Origin: JALZHR01 sp036389695
GTDB lineage: Bacteria > Acidobacteriota > Blastocatellia > Pyrinomonadales > Pyrinomonadaceae
Assembly (NCBI GenBank): GCA_036389695.1
Contig: DASVWG010000475.1
Location: 1 to 29,422 of the forward strand
Direction: 5' to 3'
DNA: 29,422 nt
Both the position numbers and the translations under genes were made by a program. Of this stretch, positions 9,508 through 16,677 are shown piece after piece (position 1 is the stretch's first letter; each line of letters begins with the position of its first letter). Under the pieces are notes generated by a model that had not been told where the DNA came from, ran no database searches, and saw only the letters and a list, made by a program, of their open reading frames with translations.

Positions 9508-10002
9508 TTACTCCAATTCAAACGTAACCGTTATGTCGCCTTTCCCTACTGCGGCTTCAAGTCCTGAAGCATCGTTAATGCGTCCGAGTTTTGTATAACT
9601 GTAGGGAGTCGAAAATGTTTTGTAGAAAAGCACCAAAGTCTTATCGCCCCAAATCATCAGGTCGCCGTTATTTATTGTTTTTGGATTAGAAGAGTCGGTC
9701 GGCAAGGATTTTGGTAAATCATATTTTTTCTCGTTGCCGTTCAAATCATCCATCTTTATAGTTAGCGGTAATCCAGCTTTGAATTCAGCTGCCGCTGCGT
9801 TGTCAAAGAGAGTGGCGGTAAAAGTATTTGAACCAATTTTAATCTTCATCTTATTGCCTTTTTTATGACCGGTGTTATTGCTTTCGTAATTGTGGGTTTG
9901 AATATTCGTATTTTCGGTATCTGCCATATCACCTCCGGCACAACCGGCAAAACTGACGAAAGCGACTCCTATTGAAATCATAATTACAATTAAACATTTC
10001 AT
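9508..10002 (-). CDS. Cyclophilin-like-fold lipoprotein
   Basis: A 164-residue protein. Residues 1-20 form an export signal ending in SFAG-Cys21, a good lipobox; about 22-50 is a polar Asn/Thr-rich linker. From residue 52 (MKIKIGSNTFTATLFDN) to the end (VTFELE) it matches the cyclophilin-like family related to TM1367, with the usual elements LPLTIKMDDLNGNEK, GDLMIWGDKTLVLFY and TPYSYTKLGRI. Proteins of this fold are not proven prolyl isomerases and the function is open. GAGG lies about 10 bases before the start. The gene begins seven bases after the stop of a transporter remnant, which suggests it once belonged to a longer operon. Confidence 0.85.
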   Translation of the reverse strand: MKCLIVIMISIGVAFVSFAGCAGGDMADTENTNIQTHNYESNNTGHKKGNKMKIKIGSNTFTATLFDNAAAAEFKAGLPLTIKMDDLNGNEKKYDLPKSLPTDSSNPKTINNGDLMIWGDKTLVLFYKTFSTPYSYTKLGRINDASGLEAAVGKGDITVTFELE

Positions 10003-10009
10003 CTGTCAT

Positions 10010-10150
10010 TTACCTCGCATCATCAACATTTAGCGGTCGAATGCGCTCGCCGGTGCCGACGACGAGCGCCGCGGCAAACAAAAGTACTGCGCCGCCGATA
10101 AACGTCGCCCCGACCGAAAAGGAGTCCAGCAGATAGACTCCAAAGGCTCC
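10010..10150 (-). pseudogene. C-terminal remnant of an MFS-like transporter
   Basis: Between the hydrolase stop (10152) and the lipoprotein start (10002), the minus strand is open for 46 codons plus TAA. The translation begins GAFGVYLLDSFSVGATF, continues as a hydrophobic helix (FIGGAVLLFAAALVVG) and ends in a short polar tail (ERIRPLNVDDAR). This looks like the last membrane helix of a major-facilitator exporter. No start codon fits, and the frame is stopped upstream within the hydrolase's last codons. The fragment abuts the hydrolase stop on one side and keeps operon-like spacing (7 bases) to the next gene on the other, as expected if an internal deletion removed most of the transporter. 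The family call rests on a short fragment. Confidence 0.6.
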
Positions 10151-10151
10151 A

Positions 10152-11261
10152 TCACTTTAAGTTTTGGGTAAAAAATGAAGTGAGCTTATCGAGCGGAATG
10201 ATATTTACCCGGTCATACAAATCGACGTGGTCTGCACCCGGTACGATTACCAATTCTTTCGGCTCGGAAGCCATTTTATAAATATCTTCAGAATAATACC
10301 GGGAGTGCGCCTTTTCTCCCGCGATCAGCAGAATCGGACGAGGCGAAATCATTTGAATGTTCGCCGCCATCGGAAAACTGAAGAATGACATAGGCGTTGT
10401 CGCCGTCCAGGCTGTGGTTGAGTTGATAGACCTCGGGTGGAAACCTCGCGGGGTTCGGTAATAATCGAAGAAAGAAGCCAAAACCGGGTCCGGGTTCTTC
10501 GGCAGCGTGTCGGGAAGCACACGGTTACCTTTTACCGGATTGCCGTTTTCGTCAAACGGAACTTCGTGCAGTCCCGATGCGGATTTACCGTTTTCGGCGT
10601 CCGTCCAGCGCTGCTGACTGAGGTAATCGATCACCTTTTTGCGCTGTTCCAAAGTGTAACCGTCTTTGTAGCTGCGGCTCATGCTGCGCGACATATCATA
10701 CATCGAAGCCGTAGCCACCGCTTTAATCCGGCTGTCGCTGGTGGCGGCGGTCAGCGCCATACCGCTCAAGCCGCAGATTCCCAAAACGCCGATGCGGTTA
10801 CGGTCAACGGAAGGCAGCAAGCCGAGATAGTCTACCGCCGCGCTGAAGTCTTCCGTAAAAATTTCCGGCGAGCCGACATTACGCACTTCACCGCCGCTTT
10901 CGCCCGTAAATGAAGGATCGAACGCCAATGCGACAAAACCTCTGGCAGCCAGTTCATTGGCATACAGTCCCGCAGACTGTTCTTTCACCGCGCCGAAAGG
11001 TCCGCTGATGACCAGCGCCGCCAAACGCTCGCTGCCGCGATTTTTAGGCAGATATAAATCGGCGGCGACGGTAATTCCGTAACGGTTTTTAAAAGTTACT
11101 TTCTGTCTTGTCGCCTTCTCACTCAGCTGAAAAGTGTATTGGTCTGCTTGTTCCGTTCGTTTCATGTTCGTCGTGTTGTCTCCTTTCGATGTTTGCGCGA
11201 AAATCTGTCCGATTATCAAAAGCGTCATCATTCCTAAAATTAATATCTGTTTCATTTTCAT
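10152..11261 (-). CDS. Exported alpha/beta hydrolase
   Basis: A 369-residue protein with a cleavable signal peptide (residues 1-22, ending IFAQ-T), so probably periplasmic or secreted. The alpha/beta hydrolase fold starts near residue 52 with the DLYLP and GPFG (oxyanion) segments. The nucleophile elbow reads GICGLSG at 161-167, not a standard GxSxG, so Cys163 may be the nucleophile. LLIAGEKAHSRYYSEDIY and ADHVDLYDR near the end supply the Asp and His region. Relatives are YcjY-like hydrolases and esterases of uncertain substrate. GGAG precedes two close ATGs; the second (11255) has better spacing. It is the first gene of the minus-strand set and divergent from the AraC regulator, the usual place for that regulator's main target. 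Confidence 0.88.
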   Translation of the reverse strand: MKMKQILILGMMTLLIIGQIFAQTSKGDNTTNMKRTEQADQYTFQLSEKATRQKVTFKNRYGITVAADLYLPKNRGSERLAALVISGPFGAVKEQSAGLYANELAARGFVALAFDPSFTGESGGEVRNVGSPEIFTEDFSAAVDYLGLLPSVDRNRIGVLGICGLSGMALTAATSDSRIKAVATASMYDMSRSMSRSYKDGYTLEQRKKVIDYLSQQRWTDAENGKSASGLHEVPFDENGNPVKGNRVLPDTLPKNPDPVLASFFDYYRTPRGFHPRSINSTTAWTATTPMSFFSFPMAANIQMISPRPILLIAGEKAHSRYYSEDIYKMASEPKELVIVPGADHVDLYDRVNIIPLDKLTSFFTQNLK

Positions 11262-11393
11262 TACTCCTAATTCTTACCGGCATCGCTCTGGTGCCGTTAT
11301 CTTATGTATTCAATTAGAAGCTATTTGAAACGGACAGGGTTATAATGATTCTCGAAAAAAACCGGACAATTCTCCAAAAACACTCAGCGCGAC
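11262..11393. promoter_or_regulatory. Divergent hydrolase/AraC regulatory region
   Basis: The gap between the two divergent genes holds two CGGACA hexamers in the same orientation at 11331-11336 and 11363-11368, 32 bases apart, close to three helical turns. A TATAAT at 11341-11346 sits between them and could be the -10 of the plus-strand regulator gene. On the minus strand, TTGTCC (11369-11364) and TATAAC (11344-11339) form a weak promoter with a 19-base spacer. The hexamers share the GGACA core of the two flanking palindromes. AraC-family proteins commonly bind direct repeats, so autoregulation and control of the hydrolase are plausible. Confidence 0.5.
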
Positions 11394-12356
11394 ATGCTAA
11401 CGGAAAACAAAGAGACTAATATGAATTTTATGAACCGGAAAGAAGCGGAATTAGAAAAGAAAAGGATGCAAATCAATCGGCAGGAATTGATTGAAAGAAT
11501 GAATCGCATCGCTCGCGAAAACAGTCTCCTAGAGGCATTTCCGGGCATTTTTATATATCAATCGTCGAAACCGAGTGAAAATGACATATACGTTTTAAAG
11601 CCTGCTTTTTGTGTGATCGCGCAGGGCAGTAAAGACGTTCTGCTGAACGACGAATTATTTCATTATGATTCGGGGCATTACTTGATTTCGACGATCGATC
11701 TGCCGGTTAAGAGCAGCGTCGTCGAAGCCTCTCGTGAAAAACCTTACCTGAATCTTCGGATAGACCTCGATCCGGCAACTGTCGCTTCGGTGATGCTCGA
11801 ATCGGGCGTCGAAATCAAAAAAAGCGGCGCCACCGCCAAAGCAATGGACGTCAGTCCGGTCGATGCCGATTTGCTCGATGCGGTCGTCAGATTGGTGAAA
11901 TTACTTGATTCGCCGATTGAAATGAAACTATTCGCTCCCGCAATTATCCGCGAAATCATTTACCGGCTTTTAAGGGGCAGGCAGGGCGAGCGATTAAGCC
12001 ATCTCGTTGCTGCCGAAGGCGACGCGCGCCGCATCTCGAAAGTCGTCAGACAGCTCCGCGAAAACATCGACCAGCCGTTGAAAATCGAAGACACGGCGCG
12101 CGAGCTCGGCATGAGCGTCTCGGGTTTTCACAATCACTTCAAATCCGTCACGGCGATGAGTCCCCTGCAATACCAGAAACAAATAAGATTGCAGGAAGCG
12201 CGCCGTTTGATGCTCGGCGAAAATATGGATGTGGCGAGCGCCAGCTTTCGCGTCGGCTATGAAGACCCGTCATATTTTAGCCGCGAGTACAAAAAGCTTT
12301 TCGGCGCGCCGCCATTGCGCGACATCGCAAGGCTTCGCAGTAATTTAGAGCATTAA
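11394..12356 (+). CDS. AraC-family transcriptional regulator (AraC_N type)
   Basis: A 320-residue DNA-binding protein. Residues about 35-190 match the AraC_N sensor domain (ARENSLLEAFPGIFIYQSSKP, ALKPAF-like and DLPVKSSVVEASREKPYL segments), the class containing YqhC, which responds to aldehydes and other reactive compounds. The C-terminal double helix-turn-helix spans about 215-310, with DTARELGMSVSGFHNHFK as the first helix-turn-helix and FRVGYEDPSYFSREYKKLFG as the second. Neither the ATG at 11394 nor the one at 11421 has a strong ribosome binding site; the later start would shorten it by nine residues. It faces the hydrolase-lipoprotein-cupin-SDR set, an arrangement typical of this subfamily. 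Confidence 0.93.
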   Translation: MLTENKETNMNFMNRKEAELEKKRMQINRQELIERMNRIARENSLLEAFPGIFIYQSSKPSENDIYVLKPAFCVIAQGSKDVLLNDELFHYDSGHYLISTIDLPVKSSVVEASREKPYLNLRIDLDPATVASVMLESGVEIKKSGATAKAMDVSPVDADLLDAVVRLVKLLDSPIEMKLFAPAIIREIIYRLLRGRQGERLSHLVAAEGDARRISKVVRQLRENIDQPLKIEDTARELGMSVSGFHNHFKSVTAMSPLQYQKQIRLQEARRLMLGENMDVASASFRVGYEDPSYFSREYKKLFGAPPLRDIARLRSNLEH

Positions 12357-12391
12357 GCTTGATAAATCAGGATTGATAACAAAAAATTGCC

Positions 12392-12417
12392 TGTCCAAAA
12401 ACAGTAGTTTTTAGACA
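12392..12417. repeat. 26-bp palindrome, right copy
   Basis: The arms TGTCCAAAAAC and GTTTTTAGACA match the left copy (8135-8160) at 23 of 26 positions, with two mismatches inside the stem. It lies 35 bases after the AraC stop, so the two copies sit just outside the last genes of the divergent cassette. The T-rich right arm could give weak termination, but no T-run follows the stem. Confidence 0.72.
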
Positions 12418-12462
12418 GTTAAGCAAAATGATGATTTTAACTAATACTGGAAAGGATTTTTC

Positions 12463-12486
12463 AGTTTTGGACAGAGTTTTCGGACA
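12463..12486 (+). promoter_or_regulatory. Tandem GGACA half-sites
   Basis: AGTTTTGGACA (12463-12473) and AGTTTTCGGACA (12475-12486) are direct repeats of the right half of the nearby palindrome. With the palindromes and the two CGGACA hexamers before the AraC gene, the motif recurs on both sides of the regulator. No gene starts close by, so this may be a leftover or a distal site. Confidence 0.4.
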
Positions 12487-12754
12487 TTTTAATAAATTCC
12501 CCCGAATGGCTCCGTTATCCGTGCCTGGCTGAGATTTATAAAAGCAGGTGATGCTCGAATGTCAAATAATTAAATCTTTTCGTCAATTACAAAACCAATT
12601 GCACTTGAGTAAGAGTTCAAGTCAATAGCTGGAATTGTTCCGATCGCTTGCCGTAAATATCCGGTTAGCTGGAGAAAAAATGAAGCTAAAGAATTATCTT
12701 TTTCACTAAATTTTATTTCCTTGAACTTTTTTGAAATATCAAGATTATTAGCTT

Positions 12755-12803
12755 TCAAAAAATTGGAAGCATACCTTTGCCGAACCGGCAAAGGTATGCT
12801 TCC
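12755..12803 (-). terminator. Rho-independent terminator of the TonB receptor
   Basis: On the minus strand, an 18-bp perfect stem (arms 12765-12782 and 12786-12803, GGAAGCATACCTTTGCCG with its complement) closes a 3-base loop and is followed by AATTTTTTG. It begins 17 bases after the receptor stop codon. The stem, tight loop and T-run make a textbook intrinsic terminator. Confidence 0.92.
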
Positions 12804-12819
12804 AGTGACAAATTGCCTT

Positions 12820-15800
12820 CTAGAAGTAAAATTTAACACCGAACTGAAGCGTGCGCGGGTCGCGGGCGCCGGTCACGTTTCCGAAAGTGGTCGGCGTCGA
12901 GGCGGCAAGCGCGAGCGTCGTAAAGTTCGTCGTATTCAAAACGTTGAACGCTTCGCCGCGCAACTGCAGCCGCATGCTTTCATTGAACCGGATGTTCTTG
13001 GTCAAAGTGAAATCGACGCGGAAAGTGCGCGGTCCTTCGATAACTCCGCGAGGCGCATTGCCCGGAACTGCGGGTCCGGAAGTCGGCGTCGTGGTTTGGA
13101 AACAGCTCGTATTAAAGAACTGTGTAAACGTATTCGGCGCGCCTTCATTCGGATCGCAGGTAATGTAAGGGCGACCTCCGGCGGGCGATGACGCGTTTAA
13201 AAAGCCGATACCGGCGGGGTCAAAGCCTGCATAAGTCGGGGTAAACGGCAAACCCGTCTGGTAGGTGACAATTCCGGACGCCTGCCAGCCGCCTAACACC
13301 TTGCCGACCAAATTGTCCTGCTTATCGAAGAACGGCACTTCGTAGATGTAATTCAAGGTGAAAACGTGTCGGCGGTCGAGCTGCGCTCTGCCGTATTCGT
13401 CACGAATGCTGTACGGGTTCTGCGGAGCGGTCGAGCGATCCGTCTGGTTGTCGGTCAGATTTTTCGCCCAGGTGTAAGCTATCTGCACCTGCGAGATGCC
13501 CGAAAAACGCTGCGTGGCGGAAACCTGCAGGCTGTGATAGTTCGAGTTAAAGCGCGGCTGAATCATCGAGATTCCGCGCCAACCGCGATACGGGCGAAGC
13601 TGGTCGAGAATCGTGGACGGCGACACCGTAAAAGGAATCGGCTGATTCGTCACCGGATCTTTCGCCTGGCAGGGCACGGTCGGCGTCGTCGAGGCTCCGG
13701 TCGCGCAGGTCTGCGTCAAAGCGTATCCGGGCGGCAGGAGATTGATGTCCACGACGCCGATCAGGTTAGTTCCTTTCGAGCCGTAATAACCGATTGTCGT
13801 TATCGTTTTCTTGAACCACTGCTGCTGCCAGTCCAGAGACCAGTGCTGGTAATAAGGCGTTTTGTAGTCAGTGTCCACGCCGCGCACCAGCGCCGGAACG
13901 TTGTTGGACGCGACCACGCCCGCGCCCGTCGGAACCGGCTGGTCGAGCCGCACACCGCTGGGATTGAACGTTTCCTGATAGGGCGGGTTTGTGCCGAGAT
14001 GCGTTTCGAAAGTACCAATCAAGGTCTGCTCATGGTAAATTCCGTAGCCCGTCCTGATCGACGTTCTGCCTTCGCCGAACGGGTCCCAGGCGAGACCGAC
14101 GCGCGGCGCGAAATTCAGTTTCGGGGCTTCGACCACGTATTTTCCGAAAGGCGAAATCGTTGGCGTGCAGTTGAACTCCGGCGGACCGGTCGTATAGTTC
14201 TGCGCGTTGACGATAATGCCGTTGCAGAAGTTCTTGCCCGCACCGGGCACGCGAACTCCGGCGCCGGTTACGAGCGGCGCTTGAGCCAGGTTATACAACT
14301 CTGGAACGAAATTGGACAGCAGCCCGTTTCTCGCCCACGGCGAGCCGTAGAATGAATAACGCAAGCCGTAATACAAAGTCAGATTGCTCCGCATGCGATA
14401 TTCGTCCTGAGCGTACGCCTCAAAATTGCGCTGCCTGAAATCGGCGGTAAGGCGGAACTTGGTTTGTAAAAACGTAACGTTGTTGCCGAGCAGAAAGTTA
14501 GCGAAAGCCTGCTGGGTCGTTTGTGAACCCGCCGGGCAAGCGACCGCCGTATAGTTCGGCGCGGTGCCGGTGACGCAGACCGTGCCCTGAGTCGCGCTGG
14601 CGGCGGTCGTGTTCAGAAAACCGCTGAAAGCGCCCTGATTTGTGCCGCCGAGACCGTTGTCTTCGTTTTTCCTGTATTTTGAAAAGCTCCCGCCGAATTT
14701 CGCCGTGTGGCTGCCGAAAATCCAGGTCAGGTTGCCCGACCACTCGTTTTTGTCGGAGAAATTGTTGTAGGGACCGAAAGCCTGCAGCGTCGCCAGATTC
14801 GTAATGGCGATTTGCGGAATGCGGTCGTCGTTGAGCGGAAACTTTAAAGGCACGTCAATCGGCGTTCTATCTCTGGACAACAGACCCGTCGTATTACTGA
14901 TAATTGCGCCGTAAGAATACACGTAACGACCCTCGATAATCATTTTCGGATTAAGCACGTAGGTCGTCTGGAAAGTATGCGTCCGTCCCGGCGAATCAGT
15001 CTGCGAGGTCGAAAGTCCCGGTATGCCCGAACCGGAATTGAACAAAGAGTTAACGTCAATCGTCGGAATCGTGTCCCGCTGGTAACGGTAATAAGCCGTC
15101 CAGTTCTTCGTCAGGCTGGTGTCGAATTTGATAATTTCCTGCTGGAAGTCCGCCTTCGCGCTTGCCGTGGAAATCAATCCGAAAGGAGCGACGTTCGGCA
15201 GCGGTATCTTGCTGTAAACATTGGTCAGATAAGCCTGCGCGACCGGATTGATCGAAACGCCCGGCAGCGTTGAGAGCGGCTGTCCGGCGGGCAGAATCTG
15301 ATTGCAGGTTCTCGTATTTCCCGAAATGGTTCCGCTGATACAAATCGGAACCGAGAAAACTCCCTGTCTCATATCGGCGCTGGGAACCTGCGCGTTGAAC
15401 GTCGGAAAGCGACGGTCTTTACGCTGTTCTTCCGAGAAAAAGAAGTATGTTTTTTTATAGCGTTTAAACATGCCTTCATTCGGGTCGCGCTCGCCGAAAT
15501 TGAAGAAATAAATCGGTCCGGCGACCGTAAAGCCGTAGTTGTTATAGCGGAACGGAGGACGAATCGCCTTTCCGTTCTCGTCACGCCCGGCAGGCGAGTT
15601 GCGATTGTTGAAAAAGCTGTTGGCGTTAAACTTTTCGTTGCGCACAAATTCAAACAGCGAGCCGTGAAATTCGTCCGTGCCGCTGCGCGTGACGACGTTG
15701 ATTTGCCCGCCGCCGCTTCTGCCGGATTCCGCCGGGTAAAGCGAGCGCAAAACCTTAAATTCCCCGATGGAATCGACGCTCGGATAAGCCTGAATCGTCA

Positions 15801-16455
15801 GGTTCGAGCCTCTGTCGGTGATGTCCGCGCCGTCGACCGTAAAAGTATTCGCGCTGCTGCGCGCGCCGTTAACCGAAATGTTGACCGTATTTGCCTGTCC
15901 TTCCGGGTTGGTCGTGCCGACGTAAACCTGGTCGGCGAGGTTGGCGGAAACGCCGGGCGCAAGCGTCACGAGCTGAACGAAATTGCGGTTGTTAATGGAA
16001 AGCTCGCGTACCTGGTCGCCCGTAATCAGTGTTGAGGCGGTCGGCGTCGTCAACTCGACCGACACGGGAGCCGACTCGACCGTGACGACCTCCGAGATGT
16101 TACCGGCTTCGAGCGTAACTTCAATCGTGCGCCGCTGACCGACGTCAAGTTTTATGTCCGTATTGACCGCTTTTTTGAAATTGGTCATTTCGACCGTAAT
16201 CTGGTAAACGCTGACTTGCAGGTTCGGCGCGGAAAATTCGCCGTCGTCGTTGGTGGTCAGCGTGCGAACCACGGTATTTTTTAGTGCATCGGTCACGGTG
16301 ACGGTCGCGCCCGGCACCGCCGAGCCCGCGCTGTCGCGAACCGTTCCGATAATCGACCCGGTCGTTTCCTGCCCGAAGGCGAAACTGCTCATCAACAAAC
16401 TTAAAGCTAAAACGCCCAGCGTCCAGCGGACTGTTTGTTTGAAATTATGTTTCAT
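12820..16455 (-). CDS. Oar-like TonB-dependent outer-membrane receptor
   Basis: A 1211-residue outer-membrane protein counted from the ATG at 16455; that start puts a signal peptide (MKHNFKQTVRWTLGVLALSL ... AFG-Q) at the N-terminus and has GGAAGGA upstream. An in-frame start at 16503 would bury the signal. Residues about 30-115 form a carboxypeptidase-regulatory beta-sandwich (TGSIIGTVRDSAGSAVPGA). A plug domain follows (about 115-260, with ELSINNRNFVQLVTLAPGV and VDGADITDRGSN), then a long beta-barrel ending in Phe (FGVKFYF), the outer-membrane assembly signature. Receptors of this type are numerous in Acidobacteriota and import large ligands, often saccharides, but this one's ligand is unknown. 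Its position 222 bases after the AmiE-NamZ gene on the same strand allows a role in muropeptide uptake. Confidence 0.95.
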   Translation of the reverse strand: MKHNFKQTVRWTLGVLALSLLMSSFAFGQETTGSIIGTVRDSAGSAVPGATVTVTDALKNTVVRTLTTNDDGEFSAPNLQVSVYQITVEMTNFKKAVNTDIKLDVGQRRTIEVTLEAGNISEVVTVESAPVSVELTTPTASTLITGDQVRELSINNRNFVQLVTLAPGVSANLADQVYVGTTNPEGQANTVNISVNGARSSANTFTVDGADITDRGSNLTIQAYPSVDSIGEFKVLRSLYPAESGRSGGGQINVVTRSGTDEFHGSLFEFVRNEKFNANSFFNNRNSPAGRDENGKAIRPPFRYNNYGFTVAGPIYFFNFGERDPNEGMFKRYKKTYFFFSEEQRKDRRFPTFNAQVPSADMRQGVFSVPICISGTISGNTRTCNQILPAGQPLSTLPGVSINPVAQAYLTNVYSKIPLPNVAPFGLISTASAKADFQQEIIKFDTSLTKNWTAYYRYQRDTIPTIDVNSLFNSGSGIPGLSTSQTDSPGRTHTFQTTYVLNPKMIIEGRYVYSYGAIISNTTGLLSRDRTPIDVPLKFPLNDDRIPQIAITNLATLQAFGPYNNFSDKNEWSGNLTWIFGSHTAKFGGSFSKYRKNEDNGLGGTNQGAFSGFLNTTAASATQGTVCVTGTAPNYTAVACPAGSQTTQQAFANFLLGNNVTFLQTKFRLTADFRQRNFEAYAQDEYRMRSNLTLYYGLRYSFYGSPWARNGLLSNFVPELYNLAQAPLVTGAGVRVPGAGKNFCNGIIVNAQNYTTGPPEFNCTPTISPFGKYVVEAPKLNFAPRVGLAWDPFGEGRTSIRTGYGIYHEQTLIGTFETHLGTNPPYQETFNPSGVRLDQPVPTGAGVVASNNVPALVRGVDTDYKTPYYQHWSLDWQQQWFKKTITTIGYYGSKGTNLIGVVDINLLPPGYALTQTCATGASTTPTVPCQAKDPVTNQPIPFTVSPSTILDQLRPYRGWRGISMIQPRFNSNYHSLQVSATQRFSGISQVQIAYTWAKNLTDNQTDRSTAPQNPYSIRDEYGRAQLDRRHVFTLNYIYEVPFFDKQDNLVGKVLGGWQASGIVTYQTGLPFTPTYAGFDPAGIGFLNASSPAGGRPYITCDPNEGAPNTFTQFFNTSCFQTTTPTSGPAVPGNAPRGVIEGPRTFRVDFTLTKNIRFNESMRLQLRGEAFNVLNTTNFTTLALAASTPTTFGNVTGARDPRTLQFGVKFYF

Positions 16456-16677
16456 AGTCTTTTTATTCCTTCCTGCGCAAATTTGCTGATTCCTTATTAA
16501 CATTTAATGACAAAATTTAATAACAAACGATAAGATTTATTTAGATTTTTGGAAAAACCTTCAAATTTTCGTTATGGCTGGGCGCGAAAATTGGTTTGAC
16601 CAAAAACAAGTTTCCCGTGTTTTAAATGGATGTTGCGAAAATGTTAAGACTCTAGAAATTTTATAAACCTAAATCCG
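16456..16677. other. Intergenic region upstream of the TonB receptor
   Basis: This 222-base AT-rich gap separates the AmiE-NamZ stop from the receptor start. It contains weak dyads (AATTTTCG with CGAAAATT at 16564-16592, and TTGGT-TTG-ACCAA at 16591-16603) that could attenuate minus-strand transcription. No convincing -35/-10 pair was found, so whether the receptor has its own promoter is open. Confidence 0.4.

Larger units (their letters stand above)
12357..12819. other. AT-rich intergenic region between AraC and TonB receptor genes
   Basis: This 463-base gap holds the right-hand palindrome (12392-12417), two further half-sites (12463-12486) and the receptor's terminator (12755-12803), each noted separately. 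The stretch 12490-12750 is AT-rich with no recognisable RNA or promoter. A minus-strand frame of 89 codons (12839-12570) would begin inside the receptor's last codons and read through the terminator stem, so it is not called. Its last 60 codons have a protein-like composition, which may point to old gene debris. Confidence 0.6.

Noticed and set aside
12570..12839. Minus-strand 89-codon frame after the TonB receptor
   Set aside because: It starts inside the receptor's last codons in another frame and crosses the terminator stem, so it is unlikely to be expressed. Its last part may be old gene debris, but I recognise no family.
16456..16503. Longer start for the TonB receptor at 16503
   Set aside because: It would place 16 polar residues before a normal signal peptide; the ATG at 16455 has a GGAAGGA upstream.
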